NCBI RefSeq assembly: GCF_014654895.1
Contig: NZ_BNBE01000004.1
Location: 1,178,001 to 1,242,000 of the forward strand
Reading direction: 5' to 3'
Length of the DNA: 64,000 bases
Source: Streptomyces filamentosus
GTDB taxonomy: Bacteria > Actinomycetota > Actinomycetes > Streptomycetales > Streptomycetaceae
Position numbers and translations under genes: made by a program. Below the pieces are notes generated by a model, which saw nothing but the letters and a program-made list of their open reading frames with translations, was not told the origin of the DNA and made no database searches. Of the stretch, positions 9,098 to 17,260 are shown one piece after another. Every line of letters begins with the position of its first letter. Positions within the stretch are counted from its first letter, which is position 1.

Positions 9098-9513
9098 AGA
9101 CCCCACCCGCCCTCGACCTCGATCTCGTGAAGCCCTCCCCGGGCTTGGTGAAGTCCTCCCCGGAGCCGGTGAAGCCCTCCCCGGGCCTCGTGAAGTCCTC
9201 CCCGGAGAGGCGCGCCGCCCAGGGGCCGGACTTCGCCAGCACGTCCGTCCCGCGCCACCTGGCGCGCGGCGCGATCGGCTTCGGCCTGGTCATCGGCTCG
9301 ATCGCCCTGGTCCCCGTCGCCGGACCGGCCGCCCTGCTGGCGGCGCCGCTGGCACTGATCGCCTTCCGCGGCTGCCCCACCTGCTGGATGGTCGGCCTGG
9401 CCCAGACGATCTCCCGGGGCCGGCTGGAACGCCGGTGCGTGGACGGCGTCTGCACCCTCACCAAGGCACACCCGCACCCGGACCCTGATCCGGACAGCGC
9501 GCCCCGGACGTGA
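9094..9513 (+). CDS. Membrane protein with CPTC motif, coupled to ECF sigma
   Basis: 139 residues. The N-terminus has two copies of a 14-residue repeat (VKPSPGLVKSSPEP). Two adjacent hydrophobic helices follow (AIGFGLVIGSIALVPVAG, AALLAAPLALIAF), then RGCPTCWMVGL and a second Cys pair (RRCVDGVC) near the C-terminus. It resembles small DUF2892-like membrane proteins. The four cysteines and the overlap with the ECF gene make a redox-sensing or anti-sigma-like role conceivable, but this is inference. Confidence 0.6.
   Translation: MKTPPALDLDLVKPSPGLVKSSPEPVKPSPGLVKSSPERRAAQGPDFASTSVPRHLARGAIGFGLVIGSIALVPVAGPAALLAAPLALIAFRGCPTCWMVGLAQTISRGRLERRCVDGVCTLTKAHPHPDPDPDSAPRT
9127..9210 (+). repeat. 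Two tandem 42-bp coding repeats
   Basis: Two consecutive 42-bp units begin GTGAAGCCCTCCCCGGGC and encode the VKPSPGLVKSSPE(P) repeat at the N-terminus of the membrane protein. The units differ at only a few positions. Confidence 0.8.
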
Positions 9514-9554
9514 CCCCCGCCCGCGACCGCCCGTGCCGGACCCGCACCCCGCAC

Positions 9555-9587
<33 letters not shown>

Positions 9588-9663
9588 AAATTCCCCCCGG
9601 CTCCACGAGACCGGCTGTTACGCTGGCAGGGACCTTGCACCTTCATCGAGGAGAGCAGCAGAC

Positions 9664-9693
9664 ATGGCGGGTGACGACGACATCTCCGGGTGA
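9664..9693 (+). CDS. Leader peptide (9 aa) of the ABC-F gene
   Basis: ATG...TGA encodes MAGDDDISG and is preceded by GAGGAG 12 nt upstream. The stop codon lies in the loop of a hairpin (CTCCGG 9684-9689 / CCGGAG 9697-9702). Short upstream ORFs with alternative hairpins are characteristic of antibiotic-inducible ABC-F resistance genes controlled by ribosome-mediated attenuation. The peptide itself is not one I recognise. Confidence 0.5.
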   Translation: MAGDDDISG

Positions 9694-9803
9694 GATCCGG
9701 AGCTGACGGCCACCGGGCGCGCCGAGGAGCGTGCCACCGGAGTGGCCCGTCCCGTCGTACCCCCTTGCCCTTCGTCTGCCCGGGGCGGAGCCCTGTCCGC
9801 TCC
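9684..9803 (+). promoter_or_regulatory. Putative attenuator hairpins before ABC-F gene
   Basis: Three stem-loops lie between the leader peptide and the ABC-F start. The first is CTCCGG/CCGGAG at 9684-9702. The second is GCCAC-CGGA-GTGGC at 9733-9746. The third is an 8-bp stem at 9782-9789/9796-9803 (GGGGCGGA/TCCGCTCC, one G-U pair). The last ends 20 nt before ATG 9824, where it could act as a terminator-like or start-masking structure. Folding was judged by eye. Confidence 0.4.
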
Positions 9804-9823
9804 CCTCCCTCCGAGGTCCCTCC

Positions 9824-11467
9824 ATGTCCCACACCGCTCACGCCACCCTCACCTGCTCGGACCTGTCCTTCTCCTGGCCCGACGACACCCCCGTCTTCCA
9901 CGAGCTGTCCTTCAGCCTGTCCGCCGGCCGCACCGGCCTGGTCGCGCCCAACGGCTCCGGGAAGAGCACCCTGCTCAAGCTGATCGCCGGCGAGCTGCGG
10001 CCCACCGGCGGTTCGGTCTCCGTCGGCGGCACCCTCGGCTACCTGCCGCAGTCCCTCCCCCTGACCGGTGACCTGACCGTCGCCGACGTGCTGGGTGTCG
10101 CGGAGGTGATCCGCGCCCTCGACGCCGTCGAGTCCGGCGACGTCGCCGAGGAGCACTTCACCACCATCGGCGACGACTGGGACGTCGAGGAGCGCACCCG
10201 TGCCCAGCTCGACCGGCTCGGGCTCGGCTCCCTCGCCCTCGACCGGACGCTGAGCACCCTCAGCGGCGGCCAGGTCGTCTCCCTCGGACTCGCCGCGCAA
10301 CTCCTCAAGCGGCCCGACGTGCTGCTGCTCGACGAGCCGACGAACAACCTCGACCAGGAGGCCCGGCACAAGCTCTACGACGCGCTGTCGGACTTCGACG
10401 GACTGCTCCTGGTGGTCGCCCACGACCGGGCCCTGCTCGGCCTCATGGACGGCATCGCCGAGCTCGGCGCCTCTCGACTGCGCCTGTACGGGGGCGACTT
10501 CACCGCCTACGAGGAGGCGGTGCGCGCCGAGCAGGAGGTCGCGGAGAAGAACGTGCGCAGCGCCGAGCAGGACCTGAAGCGGGAGAAGCGGGAGATGCAG
10601 CAGGCCCGTGAGCGGGCCGAGCGGCGGGCGAGCAACGCCGCCCGCAACCTCAAGAACGCCGGGCTGCCCCGCATCTTCGCCGGCACCATGAAGCGCGGCG
10701 CTCAGGAGTCCGCGGGCCGCGCCGGGCAGACGCACGCGTCCCGGGTCGGCGAGGCCCAGGCCCGTCTCGACGAGGCCGGGCGCGCGCTCCGCGACGAGCA
10801 GCGGCTCGTCCTGGACCTGCCGGACACCCAGGTGCCCGCCGGGCGCGACCTCTTCCTCGGCCAGGGGATGCGGGTCCGGCACGGCGGCCGGGAGGTGTTC
10901 GCCCCGGGTGGCGTCGACCTGTCCGTGCGGGGCCCCGAGCGCATCGCGCTGACCGGTCCCAACGGCTCGGGAAAGACGACCCTGATGCGGCTGGTCACCG
11001 GGGAACTCACCCCGGACGAAGGGGTGGTCAAGCGCGGCGAGGGCCGCATCGCCTATCTGTCGCAGCGCCTGGACCTGCTGGACCTGGACCGTACGGTGGC
11101 GGAGAACTTCGCCGACTTCGCGCCCGGCCGCCCGGAGGCGGAGCGGATGAACCTGCTCGCCCGCTTCCTCTTCCGGGGCGCCCGCGCGCACCTGCCCGTC
11201 GGCGTCCTGTCCGGCGGCGAGCGCCTGCGGGCCACGCTGGCCTGCGTGCTGTGCGCCGAGCCCGCCCCCCAGCTGCTGCTCCTCGACGAGCCGACGAACA
11301 ACCTGGACCTGCTCAGCACGGCCCAGCTGGAGAGCGCGCTCGACTCCTACCGGGGCGCGTTCCTCGTCGTCAGCCACGACGAGCGCTTCCTCGCCGAGAT
11401 CGGGGTGAACCGCTGGCTCCGCCTGGAGGACGGCGTCCTGCGCACCACCGGGGCGCCCGGGGCGTGA
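9824..11467 (+). CDS. ABC-F family ATPase (antibiotic-resistance type)
   Basis: 547 residues with two ABC domains and no transmembrane segments. ABC1 has Walker A APNGSGKST, signature TLSGGQ and Walker B LLLDEPTNNLD. A charged helical linker follows (EKNVRSAEQDLKREKREMQQARERAERR). ABC2 has Walker A GPNGSGKTT, signature LSGGE and Walker B LLLDEPTNNLD. ABC-F proteins act on the ribosome, either protecting it from peptidyl-transferase antibiotics or aiding translation. The leader peptide and hairpins upstream support the resistance-type reading. ATG 9824 fits the family N-terminus. Confidence 0.88.
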   Translation: MSHTAHATLTCSDLSFSWPDDTPVFHELSFSLSAGRTGLVAPNGSGKSTLLKLIAGELRPTGGSVSVGGTLGYLPQSLPLTGDLTVADVLGVAEVIRALDAVESGDVAEEHFTTIGDDWDVEERTRAQLDRLGLGSLALDRTLSTLSGGQVVSLGLAAQLLKRPDVLLLDEPTNNLDQEARHKLYDALSDFDGLLLVVAHDRALLGLMDGIAELGASRLRLYGGDFTAYEEAVRAEQEVAEKNVRSAEQDLKREKREMQQARERAERRASNAARNLKNAGLPRIFAGTMKRGAQESAGRAGQTHASRVGEAQARLDEAGRALRDEQRLVLDLPDTQVPAGRDLFLGQGMRVRHGGREVFAPGGVDLSVRGPERIALTGPNGSGKTTLMRLVTGELTPDEGVVKRGEGRIAYLSQRLDLLDLDRTVAENFADFAPGRPEAERMNLLARFLFRGARAHLPVGVLSGGERLRATLACVLCAEPAPQLLLLDEPTNNLDLLSTAQLESALDSYRGAFLVVSHDERFLAEIGVNRWLRLEDGVLRTTGAPGA

Positions 11468-11495
11468 CCGTCCGCGGGAGCGGGACGCGCCGGCG

Positions 11496-12611
11496 TCAGG
11501 CGACGCGGACCGGCAGCCGGTCCGTCCCGCTCGCGCGCGCGACGCGCCCCGCCTCCCTCTCCAGCGCCCGCAGCGGGAGCCGGGCGGTGCCGGGGAACGG
11601 CGTCACCACCAGCTCCCGGCCGAGGACCTCCCACACGCCGACGATCCGGCCCTCCCGCAGGATGACCGGGGAGATCCAGCCGGCGGCGCGGCTCACCGCC
11701 GCGCGGTGCTCCTGCGCGAGCACCGCCTCGTCCCGGGTGCCGGGTCCGAGGACGTACTGGTCGAAGCCGCCGAGCAGCCTGATCCCCTCGCAGGGGGCGG
11801 TGCCGGCGAGTTCGTCCGCGTGCTCGGTCAGGATCAGGGCCTTGCGGCCCTCGACGTCGACCTCGGTCAGCCGGTCGCCCATGTCCGCGAACCACCTGCG
11901 GAGCTGCGGCCTGCTGGTGGCGTTGAGCGACAGCCAGCGGTCGAAGGCGTCCGGCGTGGCGGGGCCGTACGCGCCCAGGTAGGCCGCGATCACCTCGGGG
12001 GCGGCCTCGTCGGGTTCGGGCATCGGCCCCCAGGCCGCGCCGAACCGGGAGGCCGGCCCGGTGAAGGTGACCCTGTTGCCCTGGTTCGGGCCGTGGCACA
12101 GGACGCCGCGCCAGGCCAGCGGTTTGAGGACGGACCCCCATCCCGACCGCAGCACCCGCTCCATCCCCGCGAACCGCCGGTGGGCGACGAGCCGGGCGAC
12201 CAGCTCGTCCCGGGTGAGCACCGCCCCGTCGAGGATCTCCGCCACCTCCTCGGTCAGCTCGTCGACCTGCGCCGGGGTGACCCCGGCGGCCCGCGTCCAC
12301 GACGGCTTGAGCCAGCTCCCCGTGTTCGCCATGAGCGACAGACAGGCGCGCGCGTCCCGGGGCCGCAGCAGATGGAGGGTGCCCCGCATCGCCCAGGTCT
12401 TCATCAGCGAGCGCCCGTCGACGTCCCGGTCCACCCCGCCCGGCTCCGGCTTCGCCTGCCGCAGCGCGACGTTGAGCCCGGCGACGCTCCAGACCTGCGC
12501 CTGCACCCCGCACAGCCGGCCGACGATCTCACTCGCCCCGGCCTCCCCGAGCGGCTCCAGCAACTGCCGCCGCATCCGCCACGCGAAGACCTGTCCCCAC
12601 CCGACCTGCAC
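11496..12611 (-). CDS. AlkZ-like winged-helix DNA glycosylase
   Basis: About 371 residues of the HTH_42/AlkZ superfamily: repeated winged-helix modules beginning VFAWRMRRQLLEPLG, then GVQAQVWSVAGLNVALR, TWAMRGTLHLLRPRDA, and FDQYVLGPGTRDEAVL. The QAQ near residue 40 matches the catalytic QxQ motif of AlkZ-type (rather than YcaQ QxD) enzymes. These excise bulky alkylation adducts and unhook crosslinks made by the producer's own natural product. GTG 12611 follows GGAGG by 5 nt and is preferred over GTG 12644. Convergent with the ABC-F gene and about 3.3 kb from aidB. Confidence 0.8.
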   Translation of the reverse strand: MQVGWGQVFAWRMRRQLLEPLGEAGASEIVGRLCGVQAQVWSVAGLNVALRQAKPEPGGVDRDVDGRSLMKTWAMRGTLHLLRPRDARACLSLMANTGSWLKPSWTRAAGVTPAQVDELTEEVAEILDGAVLTRDELVARLVAHRRFAGMERVLRSGWGSVLKPLAWRGVLCHGPNQGNRVTFTGPASRFGAAWGPMPEPDEAAPEVIAAYLGAYGPATPDAFDRWLSLNATSRPQLRRWFADMGDRLTEVDVEGRKALILTEHADELAGTAPCEGIRLLGGFDQYVLGPGTRDEAVLAQEHRAAVSRAAGWISPVILREGRIVGVWEVLGRELVVTPFPGTARLPLRALEREAGRVARASGTDRLPVRVA

Positions 12612-12651
12612 GCCGTCCTCCACCCAACACCCCACGCACCGCACGGAATCG

Positions 12652-12665
12652 GTAGGCCAACCTAC
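12652..12665. promoter_or_regulatory. Palindrome upstream of AlkZ-like gene
   Basis: GTAGG-CCAA-CCTAC is a perfect inverted repeat 41 bp upstream of the preferred AlkZ-like start. Its position fits an operator over the promoter. No regulator is assigned. Confidence 0.35.
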
Positions 12666-12717
12666 ACCGGCCGCACCCCACCCCCCGCGGGAAACGGGAG
12701 CCCCTGGAGAACGAGAA

Positions 12718-12761
12718 CGTCCGGGGGCCGTTCCAGATCTCCTCGGAACGGCCCCCGGACG
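12718..12761 (-). terminator. 17-bp perfect stem terminator
   Basis: CGTCCGGGGGCCGTTCC (12718-12734) pairs perfectly with 12745-12761 across a 10-nt loop. It can terminate the leftward holin/DUF3618/DUF4235 operon. Its loop-proximal sequence (CCAGATC...) and its position resemble the hairpin beyond tRNA-Pro at 30372-30407. Confidence 0.75.
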
Positions 12762-12815
12762 ACGACTCCTGCGAGTCGGGACGGCAGGAGGTGAACCCGC
12801 GGCTCCTCGGCCCCC
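12761..12815 (-). pseudogene. Decayed 3' end of a tRNA-Pro gene
   Basis: 12761-12797 matches 30412-30448 at 33 of 37 positions. It covers the T-arm and acceptor 3' strand (CGTCCCGA) of tRNA-Pro plus 15 bp beyond, in the same orientation. The T-stem still pairs but the T-loop is altered (TTCACCT instead of TTCAAAT), and no acceptor 5' strand or D-arm can be found near 12849. It is therefore a non-functional remnant or an attachment-site copy. Confidence 0.65.
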
Positions 12816-12966
12816 GGGAGTGAGGGCCGAGGGCGTTCCGCGGACGTGGCGGACCCGGTCCGGACGCGCACCGTGCTCGTGAAGGCCGGGCGAGCACCGG
12901 CGGATTCCGGTGACGGGTCGGCCGTCACAGCGGCGTGACAGGTGATCGGGTGTCCTCGTGGACGGT

Positions 12967-13233
12967 TCAGCCGGGCCAGGTTCCCGTCAGGCGCCGGACT
13001 CCGGTGGCTCCCGCCCGGTCGACGGCCGCCTTGACGATCGCGAAGATCGCGCCTTGCAGGGCGGCGGAGACGAGGACCTCCTGCCAGGTGCGGTTCTCGT
13101 CCGTGGCGTTCGGGGCGTCGTCGTCGTGGCCGAGCACCTTCCACGCCTGCTTGAAGGCCGCGCCGGCGAGCAGGCCGCTCGCGGCGCCGAGGGCCGCGCC
13201 GAACGGCTTGTAGGCGATCTTCGAGGGTTTCAC
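12967..13233 (-). CDS. DUF4235 membrane-associated protein
   Basis: 88 residues with a glycine/alanine-rich N-terminal hydrophobic segment (FGAALGAASGLLAGAAFKQAWK) and a second one (LVSAALQGAIFAIVKAAVDR), typical of DUF4235. It is the last gene of a leftward operon: its GTG overlaps the stop of the DUF3618 gene by 4 nt. The three-gene set (holin-X, DUF3618, DUF4235) is common in actinobacteria and is regarded as an envelope or stress-associated module of unknown function. Confidence 0.85.
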   Translation of the reverse strand: MKPSKIAYKPFGAALGAASGLLAGAAFKQAWKVLGHDDDAPNATDENRTWQEVLVSAALQGAIFAIVKAAVDRAGATGVRRLTGTWPG

Positions 13234-13697
13234 CGGCGCCTCCGCCCTCGACGCAGGAGCAGGAGGACCGTGAACGCGCCGACCACGGCAAGGAGGGGGA
13301 CGCGCTTGCCCTTGGCCATGGTCACGGCGGATCCGGCCTTCTCGCGGACCGGCTCCGGGGCCCTCCCGGCGGCGAGGTGCCCGGCTCGGGCCGCGGTCTC
13401 CCGGACCTGCGCCGCGGCGTTCGCCGCCTTGTCCAGGACCGGATCCGGGGCCTTGTCCTTGACCAGTCGGGCGGCCTGCGCCGTCTTCTCCCGGATCCGG
13501 TCGGTGACGACGGCGGCCTTCTCGGCGGCCTGCTCCTTGATCTCGGCCGCCTTCTCCTTCGCCTGCGCCTTGACGTCGGCCTTGGCCGCCAGCGCCTCCA
13601 CGGTCATGCCCAGCTCCTCACGGGTGTGCTCGACCTGCTCGCGCAGTTCCTCGGGGGTGGGCGCGGCCTCCCCGTCGCCCTTGGAGGGAGTGCTCAT
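13230..13697 (-). CDS. DUF3618 protein
   Basis: 155 residues. The N-terminal DUF3618 motif TPEELREQVEHTREELGMTVEALAAKADVKAQ is followed by a long, charged Ala/Lys amphipathic helix (KAQAKEKAAEIKEQAAEKAAVV) that may form a coiled coil. A C-terminal transmembrane helix with a polyarginine tail (LLAVVGAFTVLLLLRRGRRRR) ends the protein. The frame runs further upstream, but ATG 13697 overlaps the previous stop (ATGA) and starts the family homology. It probably bridges membrane and cytoplasmic components of the module. Confidence 0.85.
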   Translation of the reverse strand: MSTPSKGDGEAAPTPEELREQVEHTREELGMTVEALAAKADVKAQAKEKAAEIKEQAAEKAAVVTDRIREKTAQAARLVKDKAPDPVLDKAANAAAQVRETAARAGHLAAGRAPEPVREKAGSAVTMAKGKRVPLLAVVGAFTVLLLLRRGRRRR

Positions 13698-14107
13698 CGG
13701 TGTGTCGCCTCCTTGATCTCGGCCAGGTCGGCCCTGACGCTGTCGATGGTCTGTTCCGGCACGGGGGCGCCGGCCTCGGCGATCTGCTTCTTCCCCGCGA
13801 TGGCCATCACCGCCGCGACGGCCGCCAGCAGGGCGGCGACGATCAGGGCCGAAGCCCACACGGGGAGGAGCAGGGCGAGGGCCGCGATCAGGGCGCCCAC
13901 CAGAGCCTGCGCGGCCAGGAAGCCGACCAGCCCGGCTCCGCCGAACAGGCCGCCGCCGACGCCGACGCGTCTGCCCTTCCGGGTCATCTCCGCCCGGGCC
14001 AGCCGCATCTCCTCGCGGACCAGTTCGGAGATCTGCCGTGACGCCCGGGCGACGAGGTCGCCCACTGATCCCTCGGTGTCGTCAGGGCGCCGTCCGACGG
14101 TGCTCAT
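13694..14107 (-). CDS. Actinobacterial holin-X family protein
   Basis: 137 residues. A cytoplasmic N-terminal helix (VGDLVARASRQISELVREEMRLARAEM) is followed by two transmembrane helices (FGGAGLVGFLAAQALVGALIAALALLLPVWASALIVAALLAAVAAVMAIAG read as two spans) and a basic, amphipathic C-terminus. This is the PF07332 holin-X pattern. Despite the name, these chromosomal proteins are not known to lyse cells. It is the first gene of the coupled leftward operon. Confidence 0.85.
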   Translation of the reverse strand: MSTVGRRPDDTEGSVGDLVARASRQISELVREEMRLARAEMTRKGRRVGVGGGLFGGAGLVGFLAAQALVGALIAALALLLPVWASALIVAALLAAVAAVMAIAGKKQIAEAGAPVPEQTIDSVRADLAEIKEATHR

Positions 14108-14411
14108 CCACTCTTCACCCTCTCCGTGTCCGTACCCGTCACGTGCCGCGGTGGCCGCACCACGGCCGCCGTTCGTGTCACCTCCGGGGTGCCGTGCCGG
14201 CCGGCGGCCCGAAGCGGCACGGTGGTGTCCGATCGGGACCCCGCTTCCCCGTCAGGCCGCGCCTACCCCGCGAACTGCCGTTCACCCGGGCGGGATTTCC
14301 GGCCTGCCCCTTCCGTCACGGCCGGCCCGACGAGCGCCGAGGGGGAGACGATGCCCGCCTTGCCCCGGAGCCGCCCGACTGCGCCGCGGGCCCCGCCGGG
14401 ACCGTCTCCTC
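14108..14411. other. Intergenic, no gene seen
   Basis: 304 bp between the leftward phospholipase D gene and the leftward holin-X operon. It presumably contains the operon promoter. I see no conserved coding frame, repeat or clear terminator. Confidence 0.4.
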
Positions 14412-15629
14412 CTACAGGTAACGGCGGATGGGGAGCACCGCGGTCTCGCGGGCGCGCTGCAGCAGCGAGCGCCGCTTCCAGCGGCCCGGTCGGATCAGTT
14501 CGCTGACCGCGAGGTCCTCGTCGTAGTGCGCGTCGAGCGTGGCGGTGAGCTCGGCGTCCATGACGGCGAGCATGACCTCCTCGTCGTGGTCGAGGGAGCG
14601 GCGGTTGAAGTTCGTGGAGCCGATCAGGGACACGACGCCGTCCATGGTGATGACCTTCGCGTGCATCATGGTCGGCTGGTACTGGTGGATGCGGACGCCG
14701 GAGGCGATCAGCGCCTCGTAGTGGTGCTGTCCCGCCAGCTGGCACACGCGCTTGTCCGTGTGGGGGCCGGGCAACAGGATCTCGACCGCCACGCCACGCC
14801 GGGCCGTCGCGCACAGCAGGTCGACGAAGTAGGTGTCGGGGGCGAAATAGGCGGTCGCCAGACGGAGCCGTTCCTCCGCCGATTCGAGGATCACGCGCAT
14901 CAGGGTCTGCATGTCCTGCCAGCCGAAGCTGGCCGAGCCGCGGACGACCTGCACGATGGCGTTCCCGCTCGGGCGGTGGCTCACGAACCGGTCGCGCTCG
15001 TCGAAGAGTTCCAGATGGCATTCCGCCCAGTTCTGGGCGAAGGCGGCGGCGATGCCGTCCACGGCGGGACCCCGGACCTCGACGTGCGTGTCCCGCCACT
15101 CGTCGGGATTGCGCGCGTCACCGCACCATTCCTCGGCGATCCCGACGCCTCCGGTGAAAGCGGTCTGCTCGTCGACCACGAGGACCTTGCGGTGGCAGCG
15201 GTGGTTCTGTTTGAGCGGAGAGAGGCTGAGCGGCTTGCGGAACCAGGCGACCTCCACCCCGGCCGCGCTCATCCGGTCCAGCAGGTCCCGCTCTATGACG
15301 CGGCTGCCGAAGCCGTCCAGCAGCAGTCTCACGCGTACGCCCGCACGCGCCCGGTCGGACAGTGCCACGGCGAAGCGCCGCGCGATGTCGCCCCGCCAGT
15401 AGACGAAGGTCATCATGTCGACGGTGTGGCGGGCACTGTCGATCGCGGCCAGCATCGCGGCGAAGATCTCGTCCCCGTTGCGCAGGGGAAGCACGGCGTT
15501 GCCCTCCGTCGCCGCGACGCCGATGAGTCTTTCCAGGCGCCGGCGTATGCGGCGGATCCGTTCGTCCGTGGGGCCGCTGTCGGTGGTGGCTGTCGTCGCA
15601 CCGCCGAGCGGCGGCTCTCTGTCAGGCAT
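14412..15629 (-). CDS. Phospholipase D/cardiolipin synthase-type protein
   Basis: 405 residues with two HKD motifs. HRKVLVVDEQTAFTGG lies near residue 163 and HAKVITMDGVVSLIGSTN near residue 326, each with the downstream Gly/Ser-Asn of the PLD fold. There is no clear N-terminal transmembrane region, unlike the long bacterial Cls proteins, so a soluble or peripheral phosphatidyl-transferase similar to ClsB is the best reading. Neighbouring envelope and stress genes fit membrane remodelling. ATG 15629 is the first in-frame start. Confidence 0.85.
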   Translation of the reverse strand: MPDREPPLGGATTATTDSGPTDERIRRIRRRLERLIGVAATEGNAVLPLRNGDEIFAAMLAAIDSARHTVDMMTFVYWRGDIARRFAVALSDRARAGVRVRLLLDGFGSRVIERDLLDRMSAAGVEVAWFRKPLSLSPLKQNHRCHRKVLVVDEQTAFTGGVGIAEEWCGDARNPDEWRDTHVEVRGPAVDGIAAAFAQNWAECHLELFDERDRFVSHRPSGNAIVQVVRGSASFGWQDMQTLMRVILESAEERLRLATAYFAPDTYFVDLLCATARRGVAVEILLPGPHTDKRVCQLAGQHHYEALIASGVRIHQYQPTMMHAKVITMDGVVSLIGSTNFNRRSLDHDEEVMLAVMDAELTATLDAHYDEDLAVSELIRPGRWKRRSLLQRARETAVLPIRRYL

Positions 15630-16002
15630 ACCGGTAACTCCTCGTTCGGGTCATGGGCGGTCAGGACCATAGTGGACGCCATCGGGAACCAGGGGCGGGG
15701 TCCCGACGGCGCGCGGTGAAAGCGGGCAGGCAGGGCGGCACGCGAGCGTCCCGGGACCGGCTCGGTACGGCGCCGAGGACGATCCCGGGGCGGTGCCCCC
15801 CACCGGTACCGGTCTGTCCCCCACCACCGGTCGCACACCTGCCCCGGCGCCCGCCGGCGGTGACGCCGTCGGGCACGTCGTGTCGCCGACGGCCCGTTTG
15901 CGTCCGGGGCCGTGGGGCACCCGGAGTTCCACGTGTCCCGGCCCCCGATGGACCGGGACGAAGCAGCGTGACCCCGCGGGGGAACGCGAAAGGGGAGAAC
16001 CG
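15630..16002. other. Divergent intergenic region, no gene seen
   Basis: 373 bp between divergent phospholipase D and membrane-protein genes, so it should hold two promoters. Only a GGTACCGGT palindrome near 15805 and the AGGGGAG ribosome-binding site before 16003 stand out. Confidence 0.4.
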
Positions 16003-16554
16003 ATGCCGACCGGAATCGTCCTGGTCGTCGTCGCGGTCGTGGTCGTGGGGGTCGCCGCCGGCCTGGCGGTGGACCGTCGGCGGCGGGCGCGACTGCGCGA
16101 CCACGCGGGGCCCGAGTACGCGCGGGTCGTCGCGGCGACCGGCAGCGAACGCGCCGCCGAACGGGAGCTGCACGCCCGCGCCCGGCGCCTCGACCGCCTG
16201 GACATCAAGCCCCTGCCGGGTGAGGCGAGGGAGCGGTACACCCGACGGTGGATGCGCGTGCAGGAGGAGTTCGTGGACGCGCCCGAGGCCGCCGTCCAGC
16301 ACGCCGACGAGCTGGTGACGGAGCTGGTGAGCGACCTCGGCTACCCCGACGAGGGGTTCGAGCAGCGGATGCGCGACCTGTCCGTGCGGCACGGCCGCAC
16401 GCTGGAGCACTACCGGTCGGCCCTGGAGGTCCACGCGCTGAGCACCTCCCGTGCGGCCACGACCGAACAGATGAGGGGCGCGATGATGGACTACCGCACC
16501 CTCTTGGACGACCTGCTCGCCGACGGCGAGCCGACCGGCACCCGCCGGTCCTGA
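16003..16554 (+). CDS. Membrane-anchored protein with shared C-terminal helical domain
   Basis: 183 residues. Residues 2-24 form a transmembrane helix (GIVLVVVAVVVVGVAAGLAV), followed by a basic stop (DRRRRARLRD). The rest is helical, with the core ERYTRRWMRVQEEFVDAPEAAVQHADELV and a C-terminal MMDYRTLLDDLL. The same core (RWxxVQxxFVDxPxxAVxxADxLV...YRxLxxxLL) recurs in the next gene. ATG 16003 follows AGGGGAG. I do not recognise a named family. The paired context suggests the two products interact. Confidence 0.7.
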   Translation: MPTGIVLVVVAVVVVGVAAGLAVDRRRRARLRDHAGPEYARVVAATGSERAAERELHARARRLDRLDIKPLPGEARERYTRRWMRVQEEFVDAPEAAVQHADELVTELVSDLGYPDEGFEQRMRDLSVRHGRTLEHYRSALEVHALSTSRAATTEQMRGAMMDYRTLLDDLLADGEPTGTRRS

Positions 16555-16570
16555 CGCGGAGGCAGGAGAG

Positions 16571-17260
16571 ATGCGACACCACGACACGGACGGGCGCGGA
16601 ACCCGGGCGACGAGCCCGCGACCCCGCACCGACGCGACGGACGAGCGCCCGGAACCCGGGCGAGCGTCGACCCGGCGGGCAGCTCCCGGACACGGGCCCG
16701 AACCGCACTCCGTACCCCAGAACCCGCACGCGCCTCAGAACGCCCACGTGCCCCAGGGCCCGCACGCGCCGCAGGACTCGCACGCGCCCCAGTTCCCGCA
16801 CGTGCCGTCCGCGCCACCCGTGCCCTCCACGTCGCCCGACCCGGCGGCCACCGTCCAGGGCGTCCAGGGCCCCGACGCCACGCCCGCCTCGCGGGTTCCC
16901 GAGCGGCACCCGCACGGCGCCGATGCCGGGGAACACCGGCCGGACCGTGTCCGCCCCGTACGACCCGACGACGGCGCGGACGCCGAGGAGGTACCGGACC
17001 TCCTCGGCGCCGCGGAGGCAGAGGTCTTCCGGGGGCGCTGGCACGAGGTCCAGGGCCTGTTCGTCGACGACCCCCGCCAGGCCGTGCATGCGGCGGACGT
17101 GCTCGTCGGGGACGTGATGAGGACCCTGGCCGACACCTTCGCCCGGCACCGGCACGCCCTGGAGGGGCAGTGGAGCCAGGAACTGGAGGCCGACACGGAG
17201 AGTCTGCGCCGTGCGCTGCGCCAGTACCGCGCCCTGTTCCACCGTCTCCTGTCCACCTGA
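16571..17260 (+). CDS. Soluble paralogue with His/Pro-rich repeats and the shared domain
   Basis: 229 residues. Residues about 40-80 carry degenerate repeats of the type PHAPQNAHVPQ/GPHAPQDSHAPQ. The C-terminal 100 residues repeat the domain of the preceding gene (GRWHEVQGLFVDDPRQAVHAADVLVGDVMRTLADTFARHRHALEGQW ... LRQYRALFHRLL). There is no transmembrane segment or signal peptide. The gene starts 16 bp after the stop of 16003-16554 behind GGAG, so the two form an operon. The histidine-rich stretch could bind metal. Function is unknown. Confidence 0.65.
   Translation: MRHHDTDGRGTRATSPRPRTDATDERPEPGRASTRRAAPGHGPEPHSVPQNPHAPQNAHVPQGPHAPQDSHAPQFPHVPSAPPVPSTSPDPAATVQGVQGPDATPASRVPERHPHGADAGEHRPDRVRPVRPDDGADAEEVPDLLGAAEAEVFRGRWHEVQGLFVDDPRQAVHAADVLVGDVMRTLADTFARHRHALEGQWSQELEADTESLRRALRQYRALFHRLLST

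Noticed and set aside
12776..12849. Functional second tRNA-Pro
   Set aside because: The 5' acceptor strand, D-arm and a proper anticodon arm cannot be found, and the T-loop is altered.
13377..15719. A 780-codon open frame on the plus strand
   Set aside because: It is antisense to the DUF3618, holin-X and phospholipase D genes and has no recognisable domain; GC bias alone keeps such frames open.
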